NCBI GenBank assembly: GCA_030063045.1
Contig: JAQSEB010000032.1
Location: forward strand, 3,782,001-3,846,000
DNA from: Pratylenchus scribneri
Lineage: Eukaryota > Nematoda > Chromadorea > Rhabditida > Pratylenchidae
Direction of reading: 5' to 3'
Length of the DNA: 64,000 nucleotides
The position numbers and the translations under genes were made by a program. Every line of letters begins with the position of its first letter. Position 1 is the stretch's first letter. Positions 46,934 to 58,967 of this stretch are shown piece by piece. Below the pieces are notes generated by a model. It was given only the letters and a program-made list of their open reading frames with translations, had not been told where the DNA came from and ran no database searches.

Positions 46934-47705
46934 TTTTACTTGCCCCAAATAATTCTGCCTGTTTTATTTGCCCCAAATAATTCCGCCTGTTTTATTTGCC
47001 CCAAATAATTCCGCCTGTTTTATTTGCCCCAAATAATTCCGCCTGTTTTATTTGCCCCAAATAATTCCGCCTGTTTTATTTGCCCCAAATAATTCCGCCT
47101 GTTTTATTTGCCCCAAATAATTCTGCCTGTTTTATTTGCCCCAAATAATTCCGCCTGTTTTATTTGCCCCAAATAATTCCGCCTGTTTTATTTGCCCCAA
47201 ATAATTCCGCCTGTTTTATTTGCCCCAAATAATTCCGCCTGTTTTATTTGCCCCAAATAATTCCGCCTATTTTATTTGCACCAAAATAATTCCGCCTGTT
47301 TTATTTGCCCCAAAATAATTCCGCCTGTTTTATTTGCCCCAAAATAATTCCGCCTGTTTTATTTGCCCCAAAATAATTCCGCCTGTTTTATTTGCCCCAA
47401 ATAATTCCGCCTGTTTTATTTGCCCCAAATAATTCCGCCTGTTTTATTTGCCCCAAATAATTCCGCCTGTTTTATTTGCCCCAAATAATTCCGCCTGTTT
47501 TATTTGCCCCAAATAATTCCGCCTGTTTTATTTGCCCCAAATAATTCTGCCTGTTTTATTTGCCCCAAATAATTCCGCCTGTTTTATTTGCCCCAAATAA
47601 TTCCGCCTGTTTTATTTGCCCCAAATAATTCCGCCTGTTTTATTTGCCCCAAAATAATTCCGCCTGCTTTATTTGCCCCAAACATTTTTAATTCCGCCTC
47701 TTTGC
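46934..47705 (-). repeat. Minisatellite array 4 (GGCGGAATTA core, 28-29 bp unit)
   Basis: About 27 units in reverse orientation reading TAATTCCGCCTGTTTTATTT then GCCCCAAA(A). The complement, GGGGCAAATAAAACAGGCGG, is the same wording as array 1, 43 kb away on the other strand. A 29 bp variant with an extra A is clustered near 47,280-47,390. Confidence 0.97.
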
Positions 47706-50700
47706 ACCAACATTTATTCCATTAATTTTTAAATAAATTCTGCATATTTTGCAAGAATATTTAATTGAATTTATTATACAATAATTAATTCTAATCGTTT
47801 TCTCAATTCACTGTAAAATTACAACAATTATCAATTTTATCTGATCATTTTTTCTACATTCTCAATTATTTTCTCACCAAATCCAATCATCTCATTTCCG
47901 CCTTCTCCCTTAGATTTTATTCAATCAAACTTTATTTTCAATTATGTCTCCATTCCAAATTCATTCTTCGCCATTTTGGTACAATCCCTCCATCCAATAA
48001 TCCGCCATCACCCAAATGCCCATCCATTAATCCAGCTGTGGCCCCATCCAACAGTCAATCCACCATCCCATCCTCCAATCCCATTCTCGGCTCCATTTTG
48101 GCCACAAATTTATTTCCCCCATTTCTCTGACAATTTTCCGCATGAAATGACCAGCTGCTGGGCAAATGATGAAGGGAATTGAGAGTGTTGCGCATCCATC
48201 CATTGGGATTATCGCCAATTAAAATCTCCAAATTGGGAAAGGCCACAATTAAATTCCAATTTCTAAAATGTTATTTTGACCAAAAAATCACATCATATTC
48301 AAAGTCAAAATACTTTCTATCCGAAAATGGCAAACCCGACTATTTTTGCTTAATCCTCAAAAAGTATTCATTTACATGGGACAATTTGAAATGGAAAAGC
48401 CGTTTCTTCTTTTCTTAAATACTTTTCCAGAATGAATGCCGTAAATTCAAACAAAAAGGGTTGATGTTGGCCAAGTAGGCCTACACCAAATAATTATTCG
48501 GCCTCATTCCCTTCCCCTCCCCAAATACTGGCATTCGGTTCCCCTCTCATTTTCTCAGGGGAATTCCTCCGGTGGGGCCATCTTCCTCTTACCAAACCCT
48601 TTCCATTTCCATTCCACATTTTCATTCCATCCATTCTCGACCATCATTCCCCTTTTCTCGGTCCATTGCCGAACCGGCTTGTGCCATTTTCGCCAGCTCG
48701 TCAAAAATTGTTCGCCTCTCCGCAATTCAATCCGCTTTTCAGTCTTTTTTATCCTCAAAATAATCCTCTCGAAAATATTCAATGAAAATACAAATATTTC
48801 CCTAATAAAAATATCCAACAAAAAGGCAACACGCAAAACCATTCAATATCCATTCATTCATTCATTCACTAATATTTCATTCTCGATTTTTCGTGCAGCA
48901 GCCATCCTCCCTCCCCCTCCCCCCATTCTCGATCCTTACACTGTCCTTTCTTCCTATTCAAGATGCGCCCATTTCTGCTGGTGTTTGTTTGTTGTGTGCC
49001 GAAAATGGTCCTTGGTCGGGAGGGGGGTGGCCATTCATTGGTGGTGGGTGGCGGCTGTCGATTTGTGGACGGGCGGGACTGTCGTAAAATGGCTGGGCGG
49101 AACGGCGGTTGGAAAATAAGAGGGGGAAGGAAGGAAAAGAAGATGGGTTTCTGCCCCAAAATGTTAGGAAGCGCGGAGGTCAATCCAATCCCAAAAAGGG
49201 TGGTCGATTGTTTGGCTCATGCCAATTCCCCCTCCAACCCCTTCATTTCCGTTTTCTGCTTTTCCGCCTCTCAAAAATGTTAGGCGGAAAGTGGCATTCA
49301 GCCAGCATTGACTAGTCGCCGGCGGCGATTCATCCTGTCAAAAAGCTGCAAAGAACCTAATCCAGCAGTTTGGAAGGGGCGTTGACAACCATAAAAGGAG
49401 GGCAAAGGGTCAATTCCCCGGCGAATTGCTTTTTCCAATTCATTGGATGGATGAAAAGGAAAGTGAAAGGAAAAGCAAATTGGAAAGGGGCAATTGATTG
49501 AATGAGCCCGCAATTTTCCCAAGTCACTTGCGCCCAAATCCACTTTAATCCCCTTTGCAAATCCTTCTTTCTTCCGCCCCTCCTTCTTTTCCTTTCCGCA
49601 AATGAACACTTTAATTGCCTTCTTTCAATGCCCCCCTCCTTTGCCCACATATTCATTTTGTGATTGACCGATTCGCTGATCGAATTAGCCGGGGAAGGAA
49701 AGGCTCCTTTCCAATTCCATCAATGTGGGTTATGGCGGCATTCCCATCAAATCAACGTGACGAAGGAAATGAGGGATTAACGGCGGAACGCGCAATAAGC
49801 AAACAACATTAATGCCTAAACTAAATTGATTATTTTATTTGGAATTTGGCTGATGTTGTTTTGGTTTAAACTTTCACTTTCCGCCTTTTAAATTGTTTAT
49901 TTAAATCGAATAATGTATTTTTATTTTCAACAATTAATCCTTTCCATCCTCAAATGAAAGTCGAGACTCTCGAATTCATTTCATTTAAATCTAATTTTGA
50001 CCGGTTTGCAAACAAAGGAATGACTAGGCCACCGAATTTGACCTTAAAATGCGTTTTTTTCTTTTCTCCCCCTCTTTTTTTGTTCGGTCAATTTCCTTCA
50101 ACTCCTTTCATTTTCCATTCCCTGAAGTCAATTCCAATGAAAACACATTTACCCAACATTTTCAATCGCCTTTTTCCCACTTTCCATGCATTTTCCATCC
50201 AAATGGGCCAAGCTCATCTCCATTTTGCGCGGGCAAAAGAGGAACAAGGAAATGGATGGGGACACGAGAGGAGGGGGAACATTGGTTGTTCTTTACAATA
50301 AGAAGGCCATTTGGGCAAGAAGGCACATTCGGTGGGAGAAGGCGAATAAAATTACCCTGATGAGGAGATGGAATTGGATGGTCCCATCCAATTCCATTCC
50401 ACATTCATCCCCTTCCCTTCCCCATTTTGTCCCAATACAATCAATCCAATGGCAAAAGGGAGGGGGATTGACCGGCTTTATCCCTGGCTCATCCCCCTTT
50501 CTCCCTTGGCCGCCTTTTGCTGGTTTTGCAGCTGCCAAACCGGCGCACTGTGAATGAAAAGTGTGAACTGTGTTGACGCCCCCAACTAATGTTTGGTTGA
50601 GTTGGGGCTCGGCAGTAGCCTTTACCCGACTTTTTATGTGTGCATTGCTGACAGCCTCCCCTCCCCTATTCCCTTTGATGTGCTATTTTTGTTGACTGTA

Positions 50701-53681
50701 AATTGGCAATGGATGGAAATGGAAATGGGGAGAATGGGGGCACAAAAACAACCAAGCCAGTCAGCCATCCATCCCCCATTATTTTCGCTTCACCTTTCCC
50801 TTCACCACCTATCATCGGCGGCTGGCAGCAGCTGAATCTGCCTCGACCATTCTCCATTTCCTCCCTTCACTTTCATTTGCGCTCCCTCGGCCCATTCCAC
50901 ATTGCCATCGCATTTGGCTTTGGCCCAAAAGCAGTCCCCAACCAGCCGATCGAATCATCCAAACATTCCACCACCCAACCACCGAACAAACATTCGATCC
51001 ACTCATTTTGGGACCAAATTCATAAAAGAAAAGGCCGACAATTTCACCTCTTATCGCCCAAAAAGAAATAACCAAAAAGGAGTGTTTTTAGTTGGTGACC
51101 GGCAAAAATGGCGAATGAATGACTGTTGCCTTTTCCACCCACCCAAAATTACTCCTTCCATTCCAGCTGCGACCGCAACACTAATATTTGTTTAGAGGAA
51201 TTCGCCTCCTTCCCTTCTTTTGGTCATTTTTAGCCTGCTGCCAGCTGCTTGGATTTTGTCAATGGACAGCCACCCCTCTTTTCTTCCTAATTTGCCCTGC
51301 GGCAATTTGCATTCTTCCAAAATTAATTGAAAAAATTGACCTCAAAGGGAAAGAAAGGCATTTTTACTTTATTTGACTTTTAATTTCCCCTTCCATTGTT
51401 TTGGTCCTCTTTTGAATGAATGAAAGGCCGAAGGTCAAATCCATTCAACTTTTTTTATGCCCAATTTGTGGAAATCCTTCCCTCTTTTTCAAAAATGGAA
51501 CCCCCAAATTTTCCTCCCATTTGAAACAATGGAATGAAGGGGACCACATTCCCTCAATCAGTGTGCGGCTTTGATGGAGCCAACATATTAAATATATTGA
51601 ATATTGGGATTGGGATGGTGCAGGCCAAAAACCTGTTCCGCCTCAATCTTTTTCCCATTTCCCCTCCCACTGATGCATTTTCCCATCAACGTTCCCGCGA
51701 CCATCGGATTATTCCCTCTCTTCTGATGCTGCCGAAAGGGAAGGATGGAAAAAGGGGCCGGCTGGTGCAAAAGGCGTTGATCAGGCAAATTTGCACATGC
51801 ATAAAGCCCCCATTTTCCCCTTATTTCGCCGGGGATTGCACAGTCCTTTTCCCCTCAATCCATCAATATTTTCTGTTTGAGCAGCTCCCTTTCTATTATT
51901 TTTCTAAAATTTTCCCTTTTTTCAATTTTACTAAAAAGCTTTTTTTCAAATCCCCTTTCATTCATTTGTTCTCCCCTTTCACGGCCATCCAAATCCATTT
52001 TTCAATTTGCCAACCAAAAAAACCAAATTCCCATCCAAAATGTACCCTCCCCCTTCCTTTTCAAGCACCCATTTTTATGTTTTCGCCCTTCCCTTTTGCC
52101 TTATTTGTTTTCCCTTTATCACATTTTGGCCACAAAATTAACGGCTTTTCCCCTCACCCAATGGATTCATTCGGGCACCTGCCCTCCTCCACATTTCACC
52201 ATTTTAGGCCAATTTTTTGCATAATTCATAGGGAAGGGTGCCGGCCGAGTTGCCAATTCCCTCAAAATGGACCATGCTGACTCCCCTTCATCTAATCGGC
52301 AAATTGCCTTTCCCCTCTCCCATAAATCCCCTGAAAACGTTTTGAATTTATTGGCACTTTCCCCAACACAAATTGGCCCACAATCAATTAATCCAAATAA
52401 AAATAAATAATATTCAATTCCCTCCTTCCTTCCCATCAATTTCCCTCACTTTTATTGCCCATTTCCTCTCCTCCCTATTTTTCATTATTTGCATACATTT
52501 TTATGGCCTTTTTGCCCCAAAAATTGATAATTTCGTCCCATCAGGTTCCACCCAGCCAATTCTTCACCCGTATTCCTCCTGTTTTAAATTGCAAAATCGA
52601 CAGTATTAATTGTATTGAATAAATTCCCAAATAAAATATTATTTTCGGTTAGCGCGTTAGGCACCAATAATTTTATTTTTTACTAAAAATTTAATTAGAA
52701 TGTATAAAATGCATAAAAAATGAAAATCAAGCCTAAAAAAATATTTGCCTCAGAGAGGGTTCGAACCTGCGACCTCATTTTTACGAAAAAAGCATCAAAC
52801 CACTACGCTAAAATTGTCGATTTTAGTTAAATGGTTAAATTTTCTTTATAAAATCCTAACCAGCGTAAATCTAAATAGCAATAAAAATAGAATGTCAAAA
52901 GCACAAAGCAGTATTGTTACATTATTTCCCTCCAATTTAACATTGTCCCACGCAAATCAATTCCACATCAAAGGCGTACCTTTCGACCACTTTTTCCAAT
53001 TTTTGGTGGAATAGGCCATTCATTCGTCTATGCTACCGATTTTGCCCATTAAACAAAAAATGTGGAATATTTTATCAGAAAAATGCGACATTTTCTGTAT
53101 TTTATCAGCAATGCACCTGGGGGAATTGCCTCGTCTCAAATTGATTCTTTTCCCAATAAATCGCAACAAAAATGGCATCGACCAAATATTTTCCCCCTCC
53201 ATTTTTCCACATTTTATGACCAAATTTATTGGCAATTATTTTCAACATTTATTAGAATAAGAAATAATTTTTTTAGAGTGGAGAATTCTATAATCCAATA
53301 ATATATTTTCATTAATTTATTAGTAATTCGAACCAATTTCCCATCAAATTTTCAGTAAAAAACAAGGAAATTATTCCCACATTTGATGACTATTCCCAGC
53401 AGCACAATTTGATTCCCTTTTCTGCTATCCATCCAATAATCCTTTCGTGAATTCAATAATCGCATCACAATTTTGGCCGATCATCGTCATTCCCTTTCCA
53501 TCCATTCGTTATGGCCAAAAGTGTTCTTCACACGTCCCAATTGGGCCCCTCCACCTCCCAACCATCCTCCTCTTCCATTCCGGACGATGGATGTTCGGCA
53601 GAAGCAGTTAATTCGTCCAAATCATCAGCTGAATATTCAAATTCCCATCGACGAATTCAAGCCACACGAAATTGTCCAAAA
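47706..53681. other. Gene-poor pyrimidine-rich region, right part
   Basis: Nearly 6 kb without a supportable protein gene. Long frames (such as 51,534-52,280) are rich in Phe, Pro, Ser and Leu from C/T-rich codons, and equal-length frames overlap on the other strand. The only structured item seen is the tRNA-like sequence near 52.75-52.82 kb. It may contain distant regulatory DNA of the dystroglycan-like gene. Confidence 0.5.
52747..52819 (-). repeat. tRNA-like sequence, probably tRNA-derived SINE or decayed tRNA
   Basis: On the minus strand TAGCGTAGTGG fits an RNA polymerase III A box and GGTTCGAACCC fits a B box, about 35-40 nt apart as in tRNAs. A D-arm can pair (GCGT with ATGC). The acceptor stem and the T stem do not pair well, so an intact tRNA is unlikely. 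GGTTCGAACC is palindromic, so the opposite strand also shows a B box, but its nearest A-box-like word (GGTTAGCGCGTTAGGC) is about 110 nt away. Confidence 0.45.
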
Positions 53682-55577
53682 ATGACTGCTAAATTGAACA
53701 AAATGCCTGTTCCCGCCTTTCAATCCCCTTTCATCATTTCTTTGCTATATTTCTTTTTGCCCATCATTTTGGCAGTGCCAAAACCTGGCCAAGTACCCGT
53801 TGGGGGAATATTCACTCTGGACAGAGAGCAAGGTGCCCTGGAAGTTCAAAAAGTGCCGGCATGGTTGAAGGCGGGCGACGGCCAATTATTTGGAATTGCG
53901 CAAAGGAAAGACGTTGGAATGCACCAAATTCAATTGAATGGTACAAAAATGAATTCATTCAATCAATTTTCATAATTATTAGGGAAGAATTTGCCCATTG
54001 AGGTGGTCGAAGATGAACAAAATATTTGTCGCCCAGAGCAATCAACAATTTGGCTGGAAATTGTGGACCCGAGGCGGATGGGCCAACTTTCCATTGAGGA
54101 AGAATTGTAAACCAAAAAAATAAAAATATTTAACAATTTGTTTAAAAATTCAGTAAATCTGCACAAACATTGATTGGCACTTTGAAGGATGTTGGCGTAC
54201 GGCAAAAGGACATTCGCCTTTTTCCCTTTTCATATTTGGGCGAATATCGAAAAGTGAATGAAAAAATCCACGAATTGGAGGAGAATGGAAAAGCCGATGA
54301 CCAATTGGTGTTTTTGTTGAATATAAGTTGTGGGGAATTGACGGAACAGGCCAGCGAAATAATCAATGCAGTGGCCGAAAATGGAATGGATTTCCAAGTA
54401 AATTTGAATATTCGTTTAAATACGTTTTTATTTGTGAACCGATTGGGACGAGTGATAGCTCATTCGAAAGAGCTCGCCGAGTTGCGTCGAACTAGGTGGG
54501 GTTGAAATTGCGGCGAGTTGCTCGGAAACTTTTACAAGTTGCGAAATGTTTCCACGCAATTTAGATTTTTATTTTTGACAAAATTGCACCCCGGCAATTC
54601 TTCTTTAAGATTCCTCCCCTTGCCCCCTACACTAGCTATAATCTAGCCCTAAACCCCTTGCTGGAAATCTACCTAATACTAGCCCTAATTGTGAAATTAA
54701 AATGGTCATACCTTTTGTGTTTTTGAATTTTAGGCGAAATCAATGACAGATTCGAATTCTTCTTATCGAGACGCGTCGACTGAGCTATAATTTGATCGAA
54801 AAAATTTTATCGAATTGAGACTTCAGAATTCAGAGACCCAAAGAGACTCCTTACTTATTCAATTTTTGTGTCTCATTAATTTTTAACCAGGCTTCCAATC
54901 AATTTCATCCACGACTAGATCGAAACTGTTTTTCAAGCTCTTTCGAATGAGATATCACTTGCCAAAATTGATTCACAAAAAACAGCGTATTTGACCGAAT
55001 AACACTAAATTTAAATGAATGGATTATTTCCATCACAATTTATTCAGGTTGTTCAAGGCACATTGCGAAAAGCAAATCGCCAGCAACCGACAATGGCAAC
55101 AACTACCCAAAAGCCAGTGGACAATTTGACTGAAGGAGGGACGGAGGCTTCTGGCAATTCATCGACAACATCCGCCCTTCTGGTTTCGGCCATTTTGTTG
55201 ATCATTTTGTTGGCATTGGTCGCCGGATTAGTGCTTTACTGGTTGAGGAATAAGCAGGCAAGGAAACGGCAAAAACAGGCGGCCGCAAATGCCGAGACAA
55301 ACGGAAAAGGTAATGAGAATTAAAAAAGGGGCATTTGGACATAGTTTTTTAGGGAATTTTTTATTCACATTTTTATATTTACCACCCAATTTTTTAGAAA
55401 AATTATGCCGAAATTAATCAATTAAAATGATAAAATCCCTAAGGTTCCACTCGACCCGGTGTTTTGACGGGGAATGAAGGCGCGCAGAAGAATGCGGCTG
55501 CATTATCGCCGGATGCTTCCCTTGGCACAGTGACCACACCAATGCTTCCGGATGGGGATGAGGCACACAAAAGTTGA
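53682..55577 (+). CDS. Dystroglycan-like membrane protein (DGN family)
   Basis: Predicted type I membrane adhesion protein of 340 aa. Exons 53682-53940, 53983-54106, 54154-54397, 55048-55309 and 55444-55577 join in frame. A signal peptide (FIISLLYFFLPIILAVP) is followed by a cadherin-like part (VGGIFTLDREQGALEVQKVP, WLKAGDGQLFGIAQRKDVG) and an S2-like part (LSIEEEFKSAQTLIGTLKDV, DDQLVFLLNISCGELTEQA). A Thr-rich stretch and one helix (ALLVSAILLIILLALVAGLV) come next, then a basic juxtamembrane tract (RNKQARKRQKQ). The layout resembles dystroglycan; the PPxY dystrophin-binding tail is absent. The frame extends upstream to Met 53511, but 53682 starts the signal peptide. Intron 3 holds an inverted-arm element. 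Confidence 0.62.
54425..54995. mobile_element. Large inverted-arm element in dystroglycan-like intron
   Basis: The left end (GAGTGATAGCTCATTCGAAA then GAGCTCGCCGAGTTG) is matched inversely by the right end (CAAGCTCTTTCGAATGAGAT then ATCACTTGCC), and TTTGTGAACC pairs with the outer right sequence. The interior has TAGCCCTAA words and no coding frame. This is typical of a foldback or MITE-type element of about 570 bp. Confidence 0.72.
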
Positions 55578-57244
55578 TCCAAAATGAACCCGTTTAGAAA
55601 AATAGGCCGCCAATTTGTGTTCAATTTCCTTCGGATTATCAACATTTTTTGAGCATCCAATTATTCAAAAACATTTTGCATTTTCCCTGGGGGTATATTC
55701 ATTCAAATTAATTGTTTTTCCCTTTCCCATCCATTTTTGAAATATTTTATGATTAAAAAATTAATAAAATAAAATAAGGAAAGGGAAAAATATATTGGCC
55801 AATTATTAAATTTCAATTTATGCCCTTTGCCGAATATTTTATATTCCTTCCTTCAATTCTAATCAAAGCAAAACAGTGTTCTGTTCATTTCCATTCCTCC
55901 ATTCATTCCCCCATTCATTCATTCATTTAATTATTGTTTCCAATTTAATTTCGTCACATTTATATATTTAATTTTGTCCAAAAATATCCGTAAAAATCAA
56001 ATTATTATTAATATTTATTCCATTCATTTTCATGTTCCTTTTTTTTTGTTTATTTTTGCCAATTTCTTCCCCAAAAATATGTAATTTTCCATTGGGCACA
56101 AAAGATGAAAACGAAAAAAGATTATTTCCTTTTTATTTTATTCATTCATTTTTCCCTTTGATTTTTGCTCGAAAACATCAATTTTCATTGTTCATTCCCC
56201 CATCCTTAAATGACCATTAATTCATTGACCACAATTCATTTATTTTATTCCAATTTTCATCATTTTTTCTCTCTTTCAATTAATTTCCATTTCAATTTAA
56301 CCTCTTTTTCTTTATTTCTAAATTCAATAAAAATTTTAATATTTAATTTTTTTTTTTCTAATTTTTGGAATATGAATTTGGCTGAATCGACGACTTTTTT
56401 GACGTTTATAAAATTCAAAGAAATTAAATCAAAATTAAATTTTCCTCATTCCCTGTTTGCCAAAAGGTCATTTTAAATTGGAAAAATTTTTCAAGAAAAT
56501 TAGTAAAAGGGAAAATGATGAATAAATTGTTGGAATATTTGATGGATGCCTTTCCCCAAAATTGGATGCCGCCTCCAAAAATGCCAAGGAAATTTGGCCA
56601 ATTTTATAGAGGAAAAATCTGTCTGGAATTGGAAGCATTTGGAAAAAGGGAATTTGTTGGCCAATATTATTTTGTTGATGGCACATTTCCCCCAACATTC
56701 ATTCATTCATTAAATTATTATTATTTTTTCCAGCCGGAAATGCGCTCTTCACAATTCCCCAAATTTGCTTTCCATTCCATCATTTTTTCTCGACAATTTA
56801 CATGAAAAAAACATAAATTAGTCCCTCCGGACACATTTTATGTTGGGGCATTTCCACCAATAAGAAGTCATCCATCCCTTTTGACAAAAGGACAAGGGGT
56901 CATGTGCCCGCCAATTGTTGGTTTGCGCACAAATTTTCCATTTAATTTCCGTCAAAATTGAATGCAAACAACAATTTCCACAAAGGGTTTTGGTCAATTC
57001 ATTAAATGTTTAAATTAAATTTTTAAACAAAAATTTTATCGGGCAAATTTCCTCTCAAAAAGTAAGATTGTTTCCAATTCCAAGTGCTTATTCAATTTCT
57101 TTGGATTCCTCCCATTCATACCGGGAATTCCTCACATTTTTGTGCCAAAATGGGAAATTGCCTCCATTTCCTCACCCTCCCCTCTTCCATTCCAATTCCA
57201 AACTCATTCAAAATTGGCCAAACATCCATTTATAAAATTTTATT
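55578..57244. other. Intergenic region, no firm gene
   Basis: T-rich sequence with a short ATTC microsatellite near 55,895-55,930. A 96-codon frame at 56,515-56,805 (with QNWMPPPKMPRKFGQFYRGK) is not alone enough to call a gene. Nothing else seen. Confidence 0.45.
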
Positions 57245-57605
57245 TTGATTCAATCCTAACTGGGCGAGAGAAAGTTTGACCTATCATAATTTCCGAAATA
57301 CTAAACCATTTCCAGCCAATTTGATGTCATACTACAGAGTCAAGTTTTTTCTATCAAATGGTATATTAAATAGAAATAAGATCCAGCTTACGAAAATATA
57401 ACTTTGAGAATAATTGTGGCATCATTTTTTATAATTTTCCGGACATTTGTTGACCATAATTCTTTGAATTTTGAACTGATTATTGTGAATTCCACATCAT
57501 TCGATAGATCTGATTTAACTCTTTAATTTGATACCAAATTTAACGAAATTACTTTAGTACTTTTAGTATTATAGAGGCTTGAGCCTAGCAGAATAAGGCT
57601 ATCTC
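57245..57605 (-). mobile_element. Inverted-arm element, copy 2 (MITE-like)
   Basis: The reverse complement of copy 1 at 43,605-43,960. Shared words on its minus strand include AAGTACTAAAG, AAATTTGGTATCAAATTAAA, CTATCGAATGATGT, TTCAAAATTCAAA and GGAAATGGTTTAGTA. Arms pair as in copy 1. Intergenic. Confidence 0.82.
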
Positions 57606-58967
57606 ACTAGATATTTATTTTTAATTCTTTTTTGCCGAGCCAAAAACACAAAAATAAAAGTTGCCCTTCAAGGAAAAGGACACGAATTAATTGACGGGGG
57701 ATTTCCATCTATTTCCAACTCAGTCAGTCAACTTTTATCCGCTTTGGCCAAATTCCAAATTTAGCCAACTCTCAAATGGCACTTCTCCCTCCTCCCCCAT
57801 GTCTGTCTGATTAGATGCACTTTTTTTGGGTGGAAATTGGTCAACAACATTAATTTCCGTTTAAATAAATTTAAAAATTTTTTTGTATTTTTAATAAAAT
57901 TATTTACAAAATTCTGCAAAATATAATTTAATTTGTTAAAATTAATGTCATGGCCCCCTTTCTTCCATCCAACCGTACATTCATTTAAAAATCTCCGCCC
58001 TTTTTCTCCTTAATTCCAATTCCAACGTCAATGGGGCTTGCGGCAAAAATCAAAAAAAATCACATAAATTGGAAACAATCTTTGGCAATTCATTTTGCCC
58101 AATTCCCCTTTATATTCCCTGCCATTTTTGCAGCTACAAAACTGCCAAAATGTTAGATATAAATTATTTGTATTTCTTTTATTTTTTCGCATAATTAGTA
58201 ATAAATAACCTATTGTAATTGTACATTCCATTCCAAAAGGTGGGGGGAATGAGGCATTTACCTATTCCATTTTTGGACGGAGAATGGCCAATGAATGATG
58301 TTATAGTACAGCCAAATAGCCAAATTTAATTACCCATGAAACTAGGAAGATCATTTCGCAAATATTCAATTTGGCCACCCATACCGTGAATTGGCATATT
58401 CCAATTAAAAATTCGAACTTCGGGGTGGCCCCACACCTTCTTCCCACCTTTGCTCTTTGCACCCAATTCCCACTCCCTCTCAAAGGCTATAATTTAATTT
58501 TATTAAAAATTTGCTGCGCATTTTTTGCATTCAAAATTGTCTGATAAAATGAACATATATTTCGTACTCAATCTCATTTCATTTTTCAAATTTTTTTAAA
58601 AATTCGTACTCGCTCAAAAAGTACATTTTCATTTTATTGAAAAGGAGAAAATTAGAATCCTTTGTTTTTGGAAAAATATTTTGCCACCCACAATTTTATT
58701 CTTTTTTTTGCCTATAATCTTTCGATCAATCTTTGAAGCCGTAACGAACTGTTTTAGGGTTAAGTTTAGGGCCAGACATGGGTTTAGGACAAGAGTAGGT
58801 TAAGTTAGGATTCTTAAAGAAGTCTAATTTGGCCAATTCATGTGGCCTTAAGTATTACTAATTTTTCCATACAAAAATTGGTAGAAAAAAATTGTCTTTT
58901 CCATTATAATAATTATTTGAAATACCGTATTCTCTTTTTCTTTTAGCTTATTAAAAACTGTTCAAAA
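57606..58967. other. Intergenic region upstream of the peptide gene
   Basis: AT-rich with no gene seen. Around 58,755-58,815 there are several TTAGGG, TTAGG and GGTTTAGG words, too irregular for a telomeric repeat. Confidence 0.45.

Noticed and set aside
48963..49283. Frame starting with a hydrophobic MRPFLLVFVCC leader
   Set aside because: Looks like a signal peptide, but the rest is Gly/Lys/Arg-rich from GA/GG-biased DNA and overlaps an equally open frame on the other strand.
51534..52280. 248-codon open frame in the gene-poor region
   Set aside because: Composition is explained by the pyrimidine-rich strand; there is no signal peptide, domain or splice evidence, and a start inside unremarkable sequence.
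55895..55930. ATTC microsatellite
   Set aside because: Short and ordinary for AT-rich genomes.
56515..56805. 96-codon frame with QNWMPPPKMPRKFGQFYRGK
   Set aside because: Could be an exon, but no splice partners, start context or family could be found; left as uncalled.
58755..58815. Interstitial telomere-like TTAGGG/TTAGGC words
   Set aside because: Only a few irregular words, not a tandem repeat.
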